IMG/VR virus record: IMGVR_UViG_3300032053_000073
Location: 1 to 61,172 of that record
Source: a virus
DNA: 61,172 bases
Reading direction: 5' to 3' (one strand)
A program made the translations under genes and the position numbers. Shown here piece by piece: positions 42,868 to 51,445 of this stretch (positions are counted from its first letter, which is position 1; every line of letters starts with the position of its first letter). The notes under the pieces were generated by a model. It saw nothing but the letters and a program-made list of their open reading frames with translations, did not search any database and was not told the DNA's origin.

Positions 42868-45065
42868 CACTTAGTCCTAACGTCATGAGGATAAGACTCT
42901 ACTAATCCTGCATTTGTTATTCTTGCCATTCTGTGTTCTATTTTCAAATCAGATAAATTGCTGACACCTTGATACGCCATTCCAGATTGAAGCCCCTCAC
43001 ATAACCTTTTAACAATATTTCGTACAGGTCCTTTTGTTGGCACTAATGCAGCAACCCCTTCTATTCTCGATGTTTTATGAGTAGAACTCCCAACATATTC
43101 TTTATATTGCATCCCATCAATGGTCAGAATTGTTCCAGGCGTCTCGTCTGTGCCAGAGAATAAGTTTCCGGCCATAACAAGGTCCGAATAACAAAGCGCT
43201 TTAACACAGTCTCCAGAATTTTTCACGCCACCGTCAGCCATGATAAAAGCTTTTTTATTAGTTTTATGTTCAAACTCTACCTTGGCAGAATATGCATGCA
43301 TAATTGCGGTTAATTGAGGAACTCCATTACCCGTTTCAATTCTAGTTGTGCAAAGAGAATTGTGCACAATCATATTATTAGCTATAAAACTATGAGTACA
43401 ACAATCAACAGTAATATCATATACTGGAATTTCCATATTTAACTCTTCATATTTTAATATTTTAACTATTTGATAATCATCAGTCAATCTTTTTTCACCA
43501 GATTTTAATGTGCGCGATAGGTATGCCTCATTCATATTATCTATGTTACATCCTTTTAATCCTCCTATTCTCTTGCCGATAAAAGTATTATTTGGTAAAT
43601 GCCCGTTCAGCATAAAATGAATTACGTTAAATAATTCAATTATTTTAATTGAAGTGCTTGTTACACTTTTTCTCCCGTCGGTGGCATAGTGTCCATCACT
43701 ATCTAAAAGTCCATCATACAATCCAGTTAAATATTTTTTATTATTTACGAATAAATTTGCAGGTAAATGTTTGTTTTCTTTTTTATCAAATGTAAGTAAA
43801 AAGTCCGCTAAAGGTTTGTAATAAAATTTAACATCAATTGTATTTTTTGTCTCCACGATAATAGCGTCTTTATTAAAGATACTTTTAATAGATTTGACTA
43901 CTTTATTCGCGATATCAATTTCTTCTTTTCCAAAATACCATGATACCATTCCGGAATGGCTGCCTTTAGTAACAGTGCAGGATGCACAGCCGTTACCTAA
44001 AAATGTTCCAAATAAATATCCACTATCGTAATTTGGAACTATTTGAACATCTTCTGAATAAAAATATCCAGTCACACAATTACCAGCATCTCTTTTATTT
44101 AAAGATAAGTTAAAAGTTTCTGGCATTGTGAAATTTATATTTTTGGGGAAAAGCAGTACGTCATTTTGAGCATCAGAAATACGCTTCCATTTATATTTAG
44201 ATTGCTTCGGAATAGTTTTGCTTTTCCGATCTAAAATTTTAGCGTAACCGCTTGAAGATAAAGTATTATCTGACACCGATGATAAATCCCCAACCCAAAA
44301 TTGATGGTCCGTGGTAACATAAGTGTCATTATAAAATGAATTATTTTTTAATTTTACAACATTTTTTGTGCCAGTAGGAAAAGAAGCTAATACTTTAACT
44401 GATTTTCCATTTTTATTAATAACATAATCGCCAGGTATTATATTTTCAATATTTTTATATAAACCATTAGACATTAATATCCTTGTTCCAGCTGCAAAGC
44501 AACCAGGCCCAATACCAACTTTAACCATATCAGCACCGGCTTCAAACAATCTCATGGTGCCATCATAAGTCGCCACATTACCAGCAATCAAAAATACATT
44601 TGGATACTTTGAAGCAATATATTTAATCATATTAACGCACATTAATGAATCACCATGAGCAATATCAATACAGATTATTTTAACTCCTGCTTTAATTAAT
44701 TTGTGAAGATTGTCGTAATCTTCTGGTTTAACACCAACCGAAAATCCGACGTAGTCTAGAGGGTTTGAAGCAATATTACGATTAACTAATTTTGTGGCTA
44801 ACTCTATTTGATCTTCAATCGGCATAAATCTATGAACGACAGCCATTCCTTTAAGATTAAAAATCTCCTCCGCCATATCATAAGACGTTATAGTTTTCAT
44901 ATTGGCTGGAACAATCGGTATTTTTAATTTAATTCCTTTAGATAATTGAACTGATAAATCAATTTTAGAACGGCTTTCTATTTCTGAATACTGTGGAATT
45001 AATAAAATATCATCATATGTAAGCCCCTCAGCAAATGTTAAGCCTGTTTCAAATTGTTCAGTCAT
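42867..45065 (-). CDS. IMP dehydrogenase / GMP reductase family enzyme with intein
   Basis: The start is set at the ATG at 45065, which has GGAGG 7 bases upstream; the earlier ATG at 45080 overlaps that site. The spliced enzyme would be about 351 residues without CBS domains, close to GMP reductase length. Motifs are LTYDDILLIPQYSEI, the barrel strand IICIDIAHGDS, FLIAGNVATYDG and the catalytic loop GIGPG-SLCTTRIETGNGVPQ interrupted by the intein. FIMADGGVKNSGD and KTSRIEGVAALVP follow. It would convert IMP or GMP in purine interconversion. The precise reaction cannot be told from sequence. Confidence 0.8.
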   Translation of the reverse strand: MTEQFETGLTFAEGLTYDDILLIPQYSEIESRSKIDLSVQLSKGIKLKIPIVPANMKTITSYDMAEEIFNLKGMAVVHRFMPIEDQIELATKLVNRNIASNPLDYVGFSVGVKPEDYDNLHKLIKAGVKIICIDIAHGDSLMCVNMIKYIASKYPNVFLIAGNVATYDGTMRLFEAGADMVKVGIGPGCFAAGTRILMSNGLYKNIENIIPGDYVINKNGKSVKVLASFPTGTKNVVKLKNNSFYNDTYVTTDHQFWVGDLSSVSDNTLSSSGYAKILDRKSKTIPKQSKYKWKRISDAQNDVLLFPKNINFTMPETFNLSLNKRDAGNCVTGYFYSEDVQIVPNYDSGYLFGTFLGNGCASCTVTKGSHSGMVSWYFGKEEIDIANKVVKSIKSIFNKDAIIVETKNTIDVKFYYKPLADFLLTFDKKENKHLPANLFVNNKKYLTGLYDGLLDSDGHYATDGRKSVTSTSIKIIELFNVIHFMLNGHLPNNTFIGKRIGGLKGCNIDNMNEAYLSRTLKSGEKRLTDDYQIVKILKYEELNMEIPVYDITVDCCTHSFIANNMIVHNSLCTTRIETGNGVPQLTAIMHAYSAKVEFEHKTNKKAFIMADGGVKNSGDCVKALCYSDLVMAGNLFSGTDETPGTILTIDGMQYKEYVGSSTHKTSRIEGVAALVPTKGPVRNIVKRLCEGLQSGMAYQGVSNLSDLKIEHRMARITNAGLVESYPHDVRTK
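43359..44501 (-). mobile_element. LAGLIDADG intein in the catalytic loop of the GuaB/GuaC-like gene
   Basis: This 381-residue insertion starts CFAAGTRILMSNGLYKN and ends FIANNMIVHN before Ser (+1). It carries LAGLIDADG motifs YLFGTFLGNG and LTGLYDGLLDSDGHY. It separates GIGPG from SLCTTR, placing the splice site two residues from the catalytic cysteine, a position that allows no sloppiness in splicing and so favours persistence. Cys1, Asn-Ser junction and HN terminus are all canonical. Confidence 0.92.
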
Positions 45066-45160
45066 AAATAACGCCTCCAAAGATTAACATATATCCATAT
45101 CCTGATATTGTTAATGCATATCTTTCAAGTTAAATTAATTAAAAATCCAAGGCAAAATAC

Positions 45161-46051
45161 ATGTCATTTTCAAAAATCTTAGATATTTTCAGCAGCATTT
45201 TCAATAACAAAAATATAACAGATGTCTCAAAAGTTGCCGCAGCTGTTTTATCTGAAACTACCACGCAAACTATTGATACTGCAGAAATTATTAAAGTTAA
45301 TGATTTCGCTAATATACCAGCAAAGTCTTCTGATGCGGCTACAGGTTCAAAGTTTCTTCATGATAATATGAAAAATGACCACTCGTCTCGCGAAGCAAAT
45401 ATACTGCATGAGTTTCAAAAAGGCAATGTCCCAGATTTTTTAAGAAATTTTCAGCCAGTTCATGTTTCCTTGGGTGCAAATACAATTACTTACTTTGTTT
45501 CCCCAGATTATTTGAGCATTGGAACTAATAATGATTATTGTAGGATGCCTATGAACCCGATAACTGCCCAAAAAATAGCGGATTTATATGGCTGCGTTCT
45601 TCCAACAAAAAAAATGGTTGATGATATCTATAGATCTGCCGCAATAAAACTAGAGGCTGTTCCTCATGGCCCCCCGTATAATGAAGAAATGGAGGGGACT
45701 GCAAGATTCGAGTGGAGTAATGAACAAATCAAAAATCAATTGATTGGGAAAGAACCTGGCACATTAGTTGCAGGTCATAAGAAAGATATAATAATTGATA
45801 AAAGCCTATTGTCTCGTCGTGGTAATGTTTCCATATATGGTTGGTTCGCTCATGGTAAACCAATACAGGGAGTGAATAGTGTTAGTCATAGCATCAATTA
45901 TTCGGATTATGCACATGGAGTTAGACTAATATATTCAAAAGCAACTGTTAATGGTGCTGAAAAAAATATTTATGATATATTAAATGATGGATCGGTTTCA
46001 TCTTTAATTAACTCTGACGGGGCTTTTGATGCAAGAAAAATATACCGTTAA
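45161..46051 (+). CDS. Conserved uncharacterised protein (HKKD family), copy 1
   Basis: This 296-residue protein has a core at about 95-280 that follows a pattern I recognise from uncharacterised bacterial and phage proteins. It runs FLRNFQPVHV, YFVSPDYLSIGTNNDY, AQKIADLYGCVLPTKKMVDD, LVAGHKKDIIID, and YGWFAHGKPIQG then YSDYAHGVRL. Conserved His, Asp and Lys residues suggest an enzyme, possibly a cell-wall or surface hydrolase, but no function is established here. The N-terminal 60 residues are specific to this copy. Its last 26 bases overlap the start of the GIY-YIG gene. A paralogue lies at 46813-47757. Confidence 0.65.
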   Translation: MSFSKILDIFSSIFNNKNITDVSKVAAAVLSETTTQTIDTAEIIKVNDFANIPAKSSDAATGSKFLHDNMKNDHSSREANILHEFQKGNVPDFLRNFQPVHVSLGANTITYFVSPDYLSIGTNNDYCRMPMNPITAQKIADLYGCVLPTKKMVDDIYRSAAIKLEAVPHGPPYNEEMEGTARFEWSNEQIKNQLIGKEPGTLVAGHKKDIIIDKSLLSRRGNVSIYGWFAHGKPIQGVNSVSHSINYSDYAHGVRLIYSKATVNGAEKNIYDILNDGSVSSLINSDGAFDARKIYR

Positions 46052-46820
46052 AAAATATTACGTTTACAAAATAACTAATACAATCAACGGAAAAATATAT
46101 ATTGGAAAAGGTGGTGGACGAAAACAAACCCGTTTCTTAGATCACATATACACTTCCACTAAACCAAAATCAAACTCATATTCGTTCTTACATAAAGCTA
46201 TCAATAAATATGGCAAAGATAACTTCACATATGAAATCATTAATTATTTTGATTCGGAAGATGAAGCTTATAGCCATGAAGAAAGTATGATTGGTTTGTT
46301 AAATTCTAACGACCAAAGTATTGGGTATAATTTATCTTCTGGCGGTAGGGCCGGTAGACATTCCACAAAATCGATAGAAAAAATGAGGTTAGCACACATT
46401 GGTTTCAAATATTCTGAAGAGTCAATCCAAAGAATGCGCGACTCTCACAAAGGAAAAATATCACAAGGCAGAATGTTCTCCAATGAACAGGTTAAAGATA
46501 TTAGAACCGAATACAATAATGATAGAATGTTAAAGAAGAAAAATATCATAAACAAATTATCGGCTAAATACGAATGTTCTTTTGCTACAATATGCGCAAT
46601 AGTTCGTTATCAAAATGCATACATGGAGGTCGTTGTTCCAGAGGCCAGCTTACCCGAAAACCATAAGGCTTGCTCGGTTTGTAATTTAGTGAAAAATAAT
46701 AATGAGTTTAATAAACAGGCAAAGTCCCCCGATAGTTTGGCATATAGGTGTAGGTATTGTGAAAATAAAGTAAAAAAAATAAGTAGAGATAAACTAAAAG
46801 ATTTGGACAATAATGGCTAA
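46029..46820 (+). CDS. GIY-YIG endonuclease with C-terminal zinc ribbon
   Basis: This protein is 263 residues from the ATG at 46029. A TTG one codon earlier is also possible. The domain begins YYVYKITNTINGKIYIGKGG, ends GYNLSSGGRAG, and is followed by NUMOD3-like repeats (STKSIEKMRLAHIGFKYS). A helix-turn-helix (IINKLSAKYECSFATICAIV) and a four-cysteine ribbon (CSVC...CRYC) follow. It starts inside the end of the first HKKD-family gene and overlaps the second by 8 bases. It thus sits between two paralogues, an arrangement consistent with homing into a duplicated region. Confidence 0.88.
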   Translation: MQEKYTVKKYYVYKITNTINGKIYIGKGGGRKQTRFLDHIYTSTKPKSNSYSFLHKAINKYGKDNFTYEIINYFDSEDEAYSHEESMIGLLNSNDQSIGYNLSSGGRAGRHSTKSIEKMRLAHIGFKYSEESIQRMRDSHKGKISQGRMFSNEQVKDIRTEYNNDRMLKKKNIINKLSAKYECSFATICAIVRYQNAYMEVVVPEASLPENHKACSVCNLVKNNNEFNKQAKSPDSLAYRCRYCENKVKKISRDKLKDLDNNG

Positions 46821-47757
46821 TTTCCCGTCAAGACCAGCAACAGCATTACCGGGGTCGATTTTTATATCAAGCATAATGAAAATGGTAGGTTCTGGAAATC
46901 GTGATGATTTAATTTCTAACGAGATTATTCGTGGCAATTTTCCAAACTTTCTTCGCTCCCTAATACCTATAACAATATCTGAAGGCGGCTCTACGTTGGT
47001 TTATAACGTGCTTTCTGACTATATAGCGGTTGGAGACGATATCGATTATGTGCGAACTCCTCTAGGCGGTCCAGCAGCTCAGAAAGTGGCAGATGCTTTT
47101 GGGTGTATATTGCCAACTACAAAAATGTCAGATCAGATATGGAAATCGGCAAAAACAAAATTGCCGCCAAAACCATTATCAGGGGCACCTCAAACTATAG
47201 GTGGCAAAACTTATTCTGTTCAACAATTTCTTAGTGGAAAAATGACGGATACAGATACTTTTGAGCATCATAATCAAATCATTCAACAGCAATTAAAAGA
47301 ACGTGGGCATGTGCCTGGAGAACTTGTTGCAGGTAGTAAAAAAGATATAGTCCTTTCTAATGACATAGCTCCGGGCAAACTTGGGATTCATGGTATGCAC
47401 GAAATAGATGGAAGACCTCTACAACCAGGCGCCGCGTCTCCTCATATAGAGGATTATAACGATTATAGTTCTGGTGTACGATTAGTAGATCGTCAAGCAA
47501 AGTTAAACGGTAAACCTATTGATTTGATAAGAGATATATTGCAAAATCCAGAATATTCACATTTTGTTACTGATGGCGGAGTGCTACACAACATCGCTTA
47601 TAACTATGATGGTAAGCAAGATGTTAAATCGAAAGATATACCAGAAAAACGGCCAACGGAAATGATAGCTTTACAAAATAAGCCGACATCTTCATCATCT
47701 GGTAAAATAATGTTATTGAATCGGCTATATGATTTCCTAAATAAAATAAATATTTAA
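46813..47757 (+). CDS. Conserved uncharacterised protein (HKKD family), copy 2
   Basis: This 314-residue protein shares with copy 1 the motifs FLRSLIPITI, YNVLSDYIAVGDDIDY, AQKVADAFGCILPTTKMSDQ, LVAGSKKDIVLS and YNDYSSGVRLVDR. It differs in one conserved position: HKKD is SKKD here and AHG is SSG. If those His residues are catalytic, copy 2 may be inactive or have another role. The C-terminal 50 residues are different (KRPTEMIALQNKP, a Ser-rich linker, then a hydrophobic helix). Low-level paralogy with copy 1 suggests an old duplication. Confidence 0.65.
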   Translation: MANFPSRPATALPGSIFISSIMKMVGSGNRDDLISNEIIRGNFPNFLRSLIPITISEGGSTLVYNVLSDYIAVGDDIDYVRTPLGGPAAQKVADAFGCILPTTKMSDQIWKSAKTKLPPKPLSGAPQTIGGKTYSVQQFLSGKMTDTDTFEHHNQIIQQQLKERGHVPGELVAGSKKDIVLSNDIAPGKLGIHGMHEIDGRPLQPGAASPHIEDYNDYSSGVRLVDRQAKLNGKPIDLIRDILQNPEYSHFVTDGGVLHNIAYNYDGKQDVKSKDIPEKRPTEMIALQNKPTSSSSGKIMLLNRLYDFLNKINI

Positions 47758-47759
47758 TT

Positions 47760-48830
47760 TTAATCTCCTTCCCATTTAACAATTAATTCGTATCCAGCAT
47801 TTTTTATTAGATTTTCTCTATCTAATGTTTTTTTGTATAATTCGCCATAGGTTGTTTTTGTTCTTGGATTAATATCATTTTGATTAAAGTGTTTAGGGGA
47901 ACCATGCCAAAACTTACCATGAAATTCATAAACTGTATTTGTCTCTGGAACATAAGCATCGGCTCTTATATTTTTTTTACCAATCTTTATTTTTGCCTGC
48001 CGATATTTTGGCTCGATATTTAATGAGTCAAGCCATATGGTTTCTGATTTGGAAATAATATGGGTGCATTTTGGACAACCATGACCTCGCAGATGATCAA
48101 TTGGAATTTGTTTAAAATCACCATGAATACGACATGTTATCGTTACTTTCGTATAGTTATTTTTATAATCAACTTTTGTATAACTACATTTATCTCCATA
48201 CTTTCCAATGGCTTCTTTTATAAATTGTTCGGCATCTTTTGTCTTTGCGTATATAGCACATTCTGGACAACCTTGGCCTTGCAGATGATTACTTGGAGTT
48301 TGTTCAAAATCACCATGAATACGGCATATCATTATTACTTTTGTATAGGCATTAATATAATTAACTTTTGTATAAATCCATTTATCTCCATACTTTCCAA
48401 TGGCTTCTTTTATAAATTGCTCTGTATCTTTTTTTACATTTCCAGCACATTCTGAGCAGCTCCGCCCTTTCAGATGGCTACTTGGAGTTTGTTCAAAATC
48501 ACCATGAATACGACATGTTATCGTTACTTTCGTATAGTTATTTTTATAATCAACTTTTGTATAACTACATTTATCTCCATACTTTCCAATGGCTTCTTTT
48601 ATAAATTGTTCGGCATCTTTTGTCTTTGTGTATATAGCACATTCTGGACAGCCTTTACCTTGCAGATGACTATTTGGAGTTTGTTCAAAATCACCATGAA
48701 TAGGGCAAATTATGATTACTTTAGTTTTAGAATGAACATAATTAACTTTTGTATAACCATATTTTTTTAATGGATGAACAGTATTTGCTTTTTGTATGAA
48801 TTTTACCGTTTGTGTTAAGTCATTTACCAT
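47760..48830 (-). CDS. Vsr-like endonuclease with four zinc-ribbon repeats
   Basis: This 356-residue protein has four repeats of about 63 residues (for example DAEQFIKEAIGKYGDKCSYT, KVTITCRIHGDFEQTPSSHL, GCPEC). The nuclease domain follows (SETIWLDSLNI, YEFHGKFWHGSP, LIVKWEGD). Repeat pairs are nearly identical at DNA level: 48121-48246 recurs at 48502-48627 with one mismatch, which shows recent duplication of a two-repeat unit. It converges with the gene at 46813-47757 with a 2-base gap and is divergent from the GIY-YIG gene at 48868. It has the same domain order as its paralogues. Confidence 0.8.
   Translation of the reverse strand: MVNDLTQTVKFIQKANTVHPLKKYGYTKVNYVHSKTKVIIICPIHGDFEQTPNSHLQGKGCPECAIYTKTKDAEQFIKEAIGKYGDKCSYTKVDYKNNYTKVTITCRIHGDFEQTPSSHLKGRSCSECAGNVKKDTEQFIKEAIGKYGDKWIYTKVNYINAYTKVIMICRIHGDFEQTPSNHLQGQGCPECAIYAKTKDAEQFIKEAIGKYGDKCSYTKVDYKNNYTKVTITCRIHGDFKQIPIDHLRGHGCPKCTHIISKSETIWLDSLNIEPKYRQAKIKIGKKNIRADAYVPETNTVYEFHGKFWHGSPKHFNQNDINPRTKTTYGELYKKTLDRENLIKNAGYELIVKWEGD
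48121..48642 (-). repeat. Near-identical duplicated repeat units in the Vsr-like gene
   Basis: Two stretches of about 126-140 bases (48121-48246 and 48502-48627 plus flanks) are almost identical at an offset of 381 bases. That equals 127 codons, or two repeats. This is direct evidence that the zinc-ribbon array grows by duplication of repeat pairs. Confidence 0.85.
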
Positions 48831-48867
48831 ATCTGATTGTTATATAGCATGTAGAGATATTATTAAA

Positions 48868-49653
48868 ATGTTTTATGTTTACTTAATTCAAAATAAATTA
48901 AATAATAAATTATACATCGGCAAAACCAATAATTTAACTCGAAGATGGAGCGAGCACAAAAAGGTTGCGTTTGGCGGAAAAGAAAAATATGGCAGAGGGT
49001 TTAGAGCTATTCATTGTGCTTTATCAAAATACGGAGCCGATAATTTTATATTTTTTGACATTGAGAGATTTGATAATGAGGTAGATAGTTATGATGCCGA
49101 GAAATTTTGGATAGAATTTTTTGGGTCTAATAAAAAACAATTAGGATACAATGAAACGTCTGGAGGGGAAGGGCTTGGATCCGGAGTCAGTCACCCTTTG
49201 TATGGAACTCACCCCACAAAAGAAACTCGGGAAAAACTTAGGGCCGCACAAAAAAGAAGAGTTCCAGTGCTAGGGCGTAAACATAGTATTGAAACTAAAA
49301 AACAATATAGTATAGATAGATCTGGTGAAAAAAATGCTATGTTTGGGAAAAAACAAACGGGTGTGGCTAAACTAAAAATAAGTATGGCTAAATTGGGCAA
49401 AAGCAATTCAATGAAAGGGACCAAAAAAACATATGAGCAAAGAAAAATAATTAGCGAAAATGTATTAAAATCTCTTTCAAAATTAAAGGGAGAAGATCGG
49501 CCAAATGCCAAATTAAGCAATGTGCAAGCGGCCGAAATTAGACATATATTTAAAAATAAAACGAAATCGCCAAAAGAAATTTGTCAAATATATAATATAA
49601 GTAAACCTACGTTATATAGAATAATTGGATTTAAAACCTACAAAATAGATTAG
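48868..49653 (+). CDS. GIY-YIG homing endonuclease
   Basis: I place the start at the ATG at 48868 (MFYVYLIQNKLNNKLYIGKT), since the upstream ATG at 48796 would add 24 unrelated residues. The protein is 261 residues. The nuclease domain includes NLTRRWSEHKK and GYNETSGGEGLG. NUMOD3-like repeats follow (HSIETKKQYSIDRSGEKNAM) and a helix-turn-helix ends it (SPKEICQIYNISKPTLYRII). It is transcribed opposite to both flanking Vsr-like genes, a cluster of mobile genes at 47.8-50.6 kb. Confidence 0.88.
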   Translation: MFYVYLIQNKLNNKLYIGKTNNLTRRWSEHKKVAFGGKEKYGRGFRAIHCALSKYGADNFIFFDIERFDNEVDSYDAEKFWIEFFGSNKKQLGYNETSGGEGLGSGVSHPLYGTHPTKETREKLRAAQKRRVPVLGRKHSIETKKQYSIDRSGEKNAMFGKKQTGVAKLKISMAKLGKSNSMKGTKKTYEQRKIISENVLKSLSKLKGEDRPNAKLSNVQAAEIRHIFKNKTKSPKEICQIYNISKPTLYRIIGFKTYKID

Positions 49654-49671
49654 TCTAGTTTTCTATATTAA

Positions 49672-50561
49672 TTACCCGTTATTTTTTAAAAAAACATCTT
49701 CCCACATTATTACTAAATTATATCCGGCATCTTTAATTAACCTTTCGCGGTCTAATGTTTTTTATATAATTCGCCAAAGGTTTTGTTATTTGTTTTATTA
49801 ATATCTTTCGATTTATATATTCTTGGATTTCCATGCCAATAATTACCATGAAACTCATAAACTGTATTTGTTTCTGGAATATAAGCATCAGCCTTTATAT
49901 ATTTTTTACCAATCTTTATTTTTGCTTGACGATATTTTGGATCTATGTTTAAAGAATCAATCCATATAGTTTCAGGTTTAGAGATAATATGGGTGCATTT
50001 TGGACAGCCACGACCTTGTAGATGATTATGTGGAGTTTGTTCAAAATCACCATGAACAGGGCATGTTATCGTTACTTTTGTATAGGCATTAATATAATCA
50101 ACTTCTGTATAAATCCATTTATCTCCATGCTTTCCAATGGCTTCTTTTATAAATTGTTCGGCATCTTTTGTCTTTGCGTATATAGCACATTTTGGACAAC
50201 CTTGGCCTTGCAGATGACTATTTGGAGTTTGTTCAAAATCACCATGAATAGAACAAGTTATCGTTACCTTTATAATGGCACTAATATAATTTACTTCTGT
50301 ATAAATCCATTTATCTCCATATTTTTTAACAGCTTCTTTTATAAATTGATCTGTGTCTTTTTTTGCAACTCCAGCGCATTTTGGACAACCTTGACCTTGT
50401 AGATGATTATGTGGAGTTTGGGAATAATCACCATGAATATCACATGTTATTATTACTTTTGTTTTTGCGCTAACATAAATAGTTTTATTATAATTCCATT
50501 TTGACTGGTGAATAACATTAGCCTTTTGTATGAAAATATTTGTTTTATTCAGAATCCCCAT
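49672..50561 (-). pseudogene. Frameshifted Vsr-like endonuclease with three zinc-ribbon repeats
   Basis: The open frame 49752-50561 (269 residues) has three repeats (KVIITCDIHGDYSQTPHNHL, GCPKC and two similar) and most of the nuclease domain (YEFHGNYWHGNP). It stops early after LYKKH. In the next frame the expected end is intact: TLDRERLIKDAGYNLVIMWE, terminating at 49672. A run of A residues at the break (TATAAAAAACATTAG) explains the loss of one base. It starts immediately after the TAG of infA. Slippage in the homopolymer could restore the frame, but loss of function is the simpler reading. Confidence 0.75.
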
Positions 50562-50774
50562 CTACTCTCGTTTTCTATAAACAATTCGTCCTTTTGTTGT
50601 ATCATATGGAGAGATTTCAACTTTTACTTTATCACCGATTAATATTTTAACGCTGTTCATTCTAATACGGCCAGCAAGTGTACACGTTATAACATGAGAA
50701 TCGCTAACCTTTACATTAAACAGCCCCTTAGATGAATCTACGACCTCTCCCTCAAATTCTAACATATCCGCCAT
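50562..50774 (-). CDS. infA: Translation initiation factor IF-1
   Basis: This 70-residue protein has the OB-fold of IF-1, with FEGEVVDSSKGLFNVKVSDS, CTLAGRIRMNSVKILIGDKV and the signature VEISPYDTTKGRIVYRKRE. This matches bacterial IF-1 over its whole length. IF-1 binds the 30S A site with IF-2 and IF-3 during initiation. A strong AAAGGAGG ribosome-binding site precedes the ATG. Phage copies are rare and could tune host ribosomes towards phage mRNA, as an inference. A Vsr-like gene begins right after its TAG. Confidence 0.92.
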   Translation of the reverse strand: MADMLEFEGEVVDSSKGLFNVKVSDSHVITCTLAGRIRMNSVKILIGDKVKVEISPYDTTKGRIVYRKRE

Positions 50775-50779
50775 ATAAA

Positions 50780-51445
50780 TTATCCTCCTTTTAATATTTT
50801 GTTAATTAAACCACTTTCACGATTTATAATTTCCATAACCATTTCGTGAGGCGGATATACAGTTAGCCACCCCTTTTGTTTTTGACAAGGGAACATAACA
50901 AACCCTTCGATTTTTTGCTCAATAAAAAACTGAACATTTTTATTCTGCACAATAAGTGTTAAAGTCTCAAGTCCAAGATTAAGCGGTGAGCATATATTAA
51001 TTTTATTATTATAAACGTAATAAGTTCTTAAAAAATTATCAATACCCAAGAGTGCGAAAACGATATTATCTGTAAATATATCCTCATCTTTTCCTAATGC
51101 CACATATAATAATTTACTTATTTTTGCAATTTTATAAATAGGTAAATTATGATATAAGTCGGTGCAAATAATTCTTTTTCTATCTATACTTAAATCATCA
51201 AAAATTATACTTACTTTTTTATCTTCAGAAATATTAAGAGAATTACCGAACTCATCAAACCACTTATTATCAAGTTTATAATTTGTTGGCAAGCGTTTGG
51301 ACTTTAGCATTATTGATGGTTTTAATCGGCATAATCTGATGATATCGCTAAGATTTTCGTATCTTGAATAAGACTCTACTAATAATATTTTTTTATATAT
51401 CCTGTCATATAATCGTTCAATTCCTAAAGCTTTATTCCTGGGCAT
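50780..51445 (-). CDS. Unknown protein (221 aa)
   Basis: This 221-residue protein is rich in helices and hydrophobic beta segments, with no cysteine cluster, signal peptide or motif that I recognise. Its start overlaps the end of the DEDDh exonuclease gene by 14 bases, and it ends 5 bases before infA. It is therefore in an operon exonuclease-unknown-infA. A role with translation or nucleotide turnover is only suggested by that order. Confidence 0.6.
   Translation of the reverse strand: MPRNKALGIERLYDRIYKKILLVESYSRYENLSDIIRLCRLKPSIMLKSKRLPTNYKLDNKWFDEFGNSLNISEDKKVSIIFDDLSIDRKRIICTDLYHNLPIYKIAKISKLLYVALGKDEDIFTDNIVFALLGIDNFLRTYYVYNNKINICSPLNLGLETLTLIVQNKNVQFFIEQKIEGFVMFPCQKQKGWLTVYPPHEMVMEIINRESGLINKILKGG

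Noticed and set aside
48060-48770. + strand frames opposite the Vsr-like repeats (also 50022-50402, and - strand frames at 60057-61031)
   Set aside because: They are antisense reflections of the zinc-ribbon repeat, with Phe/Cys-rich repetitive products that appear at every copy of the repeat.
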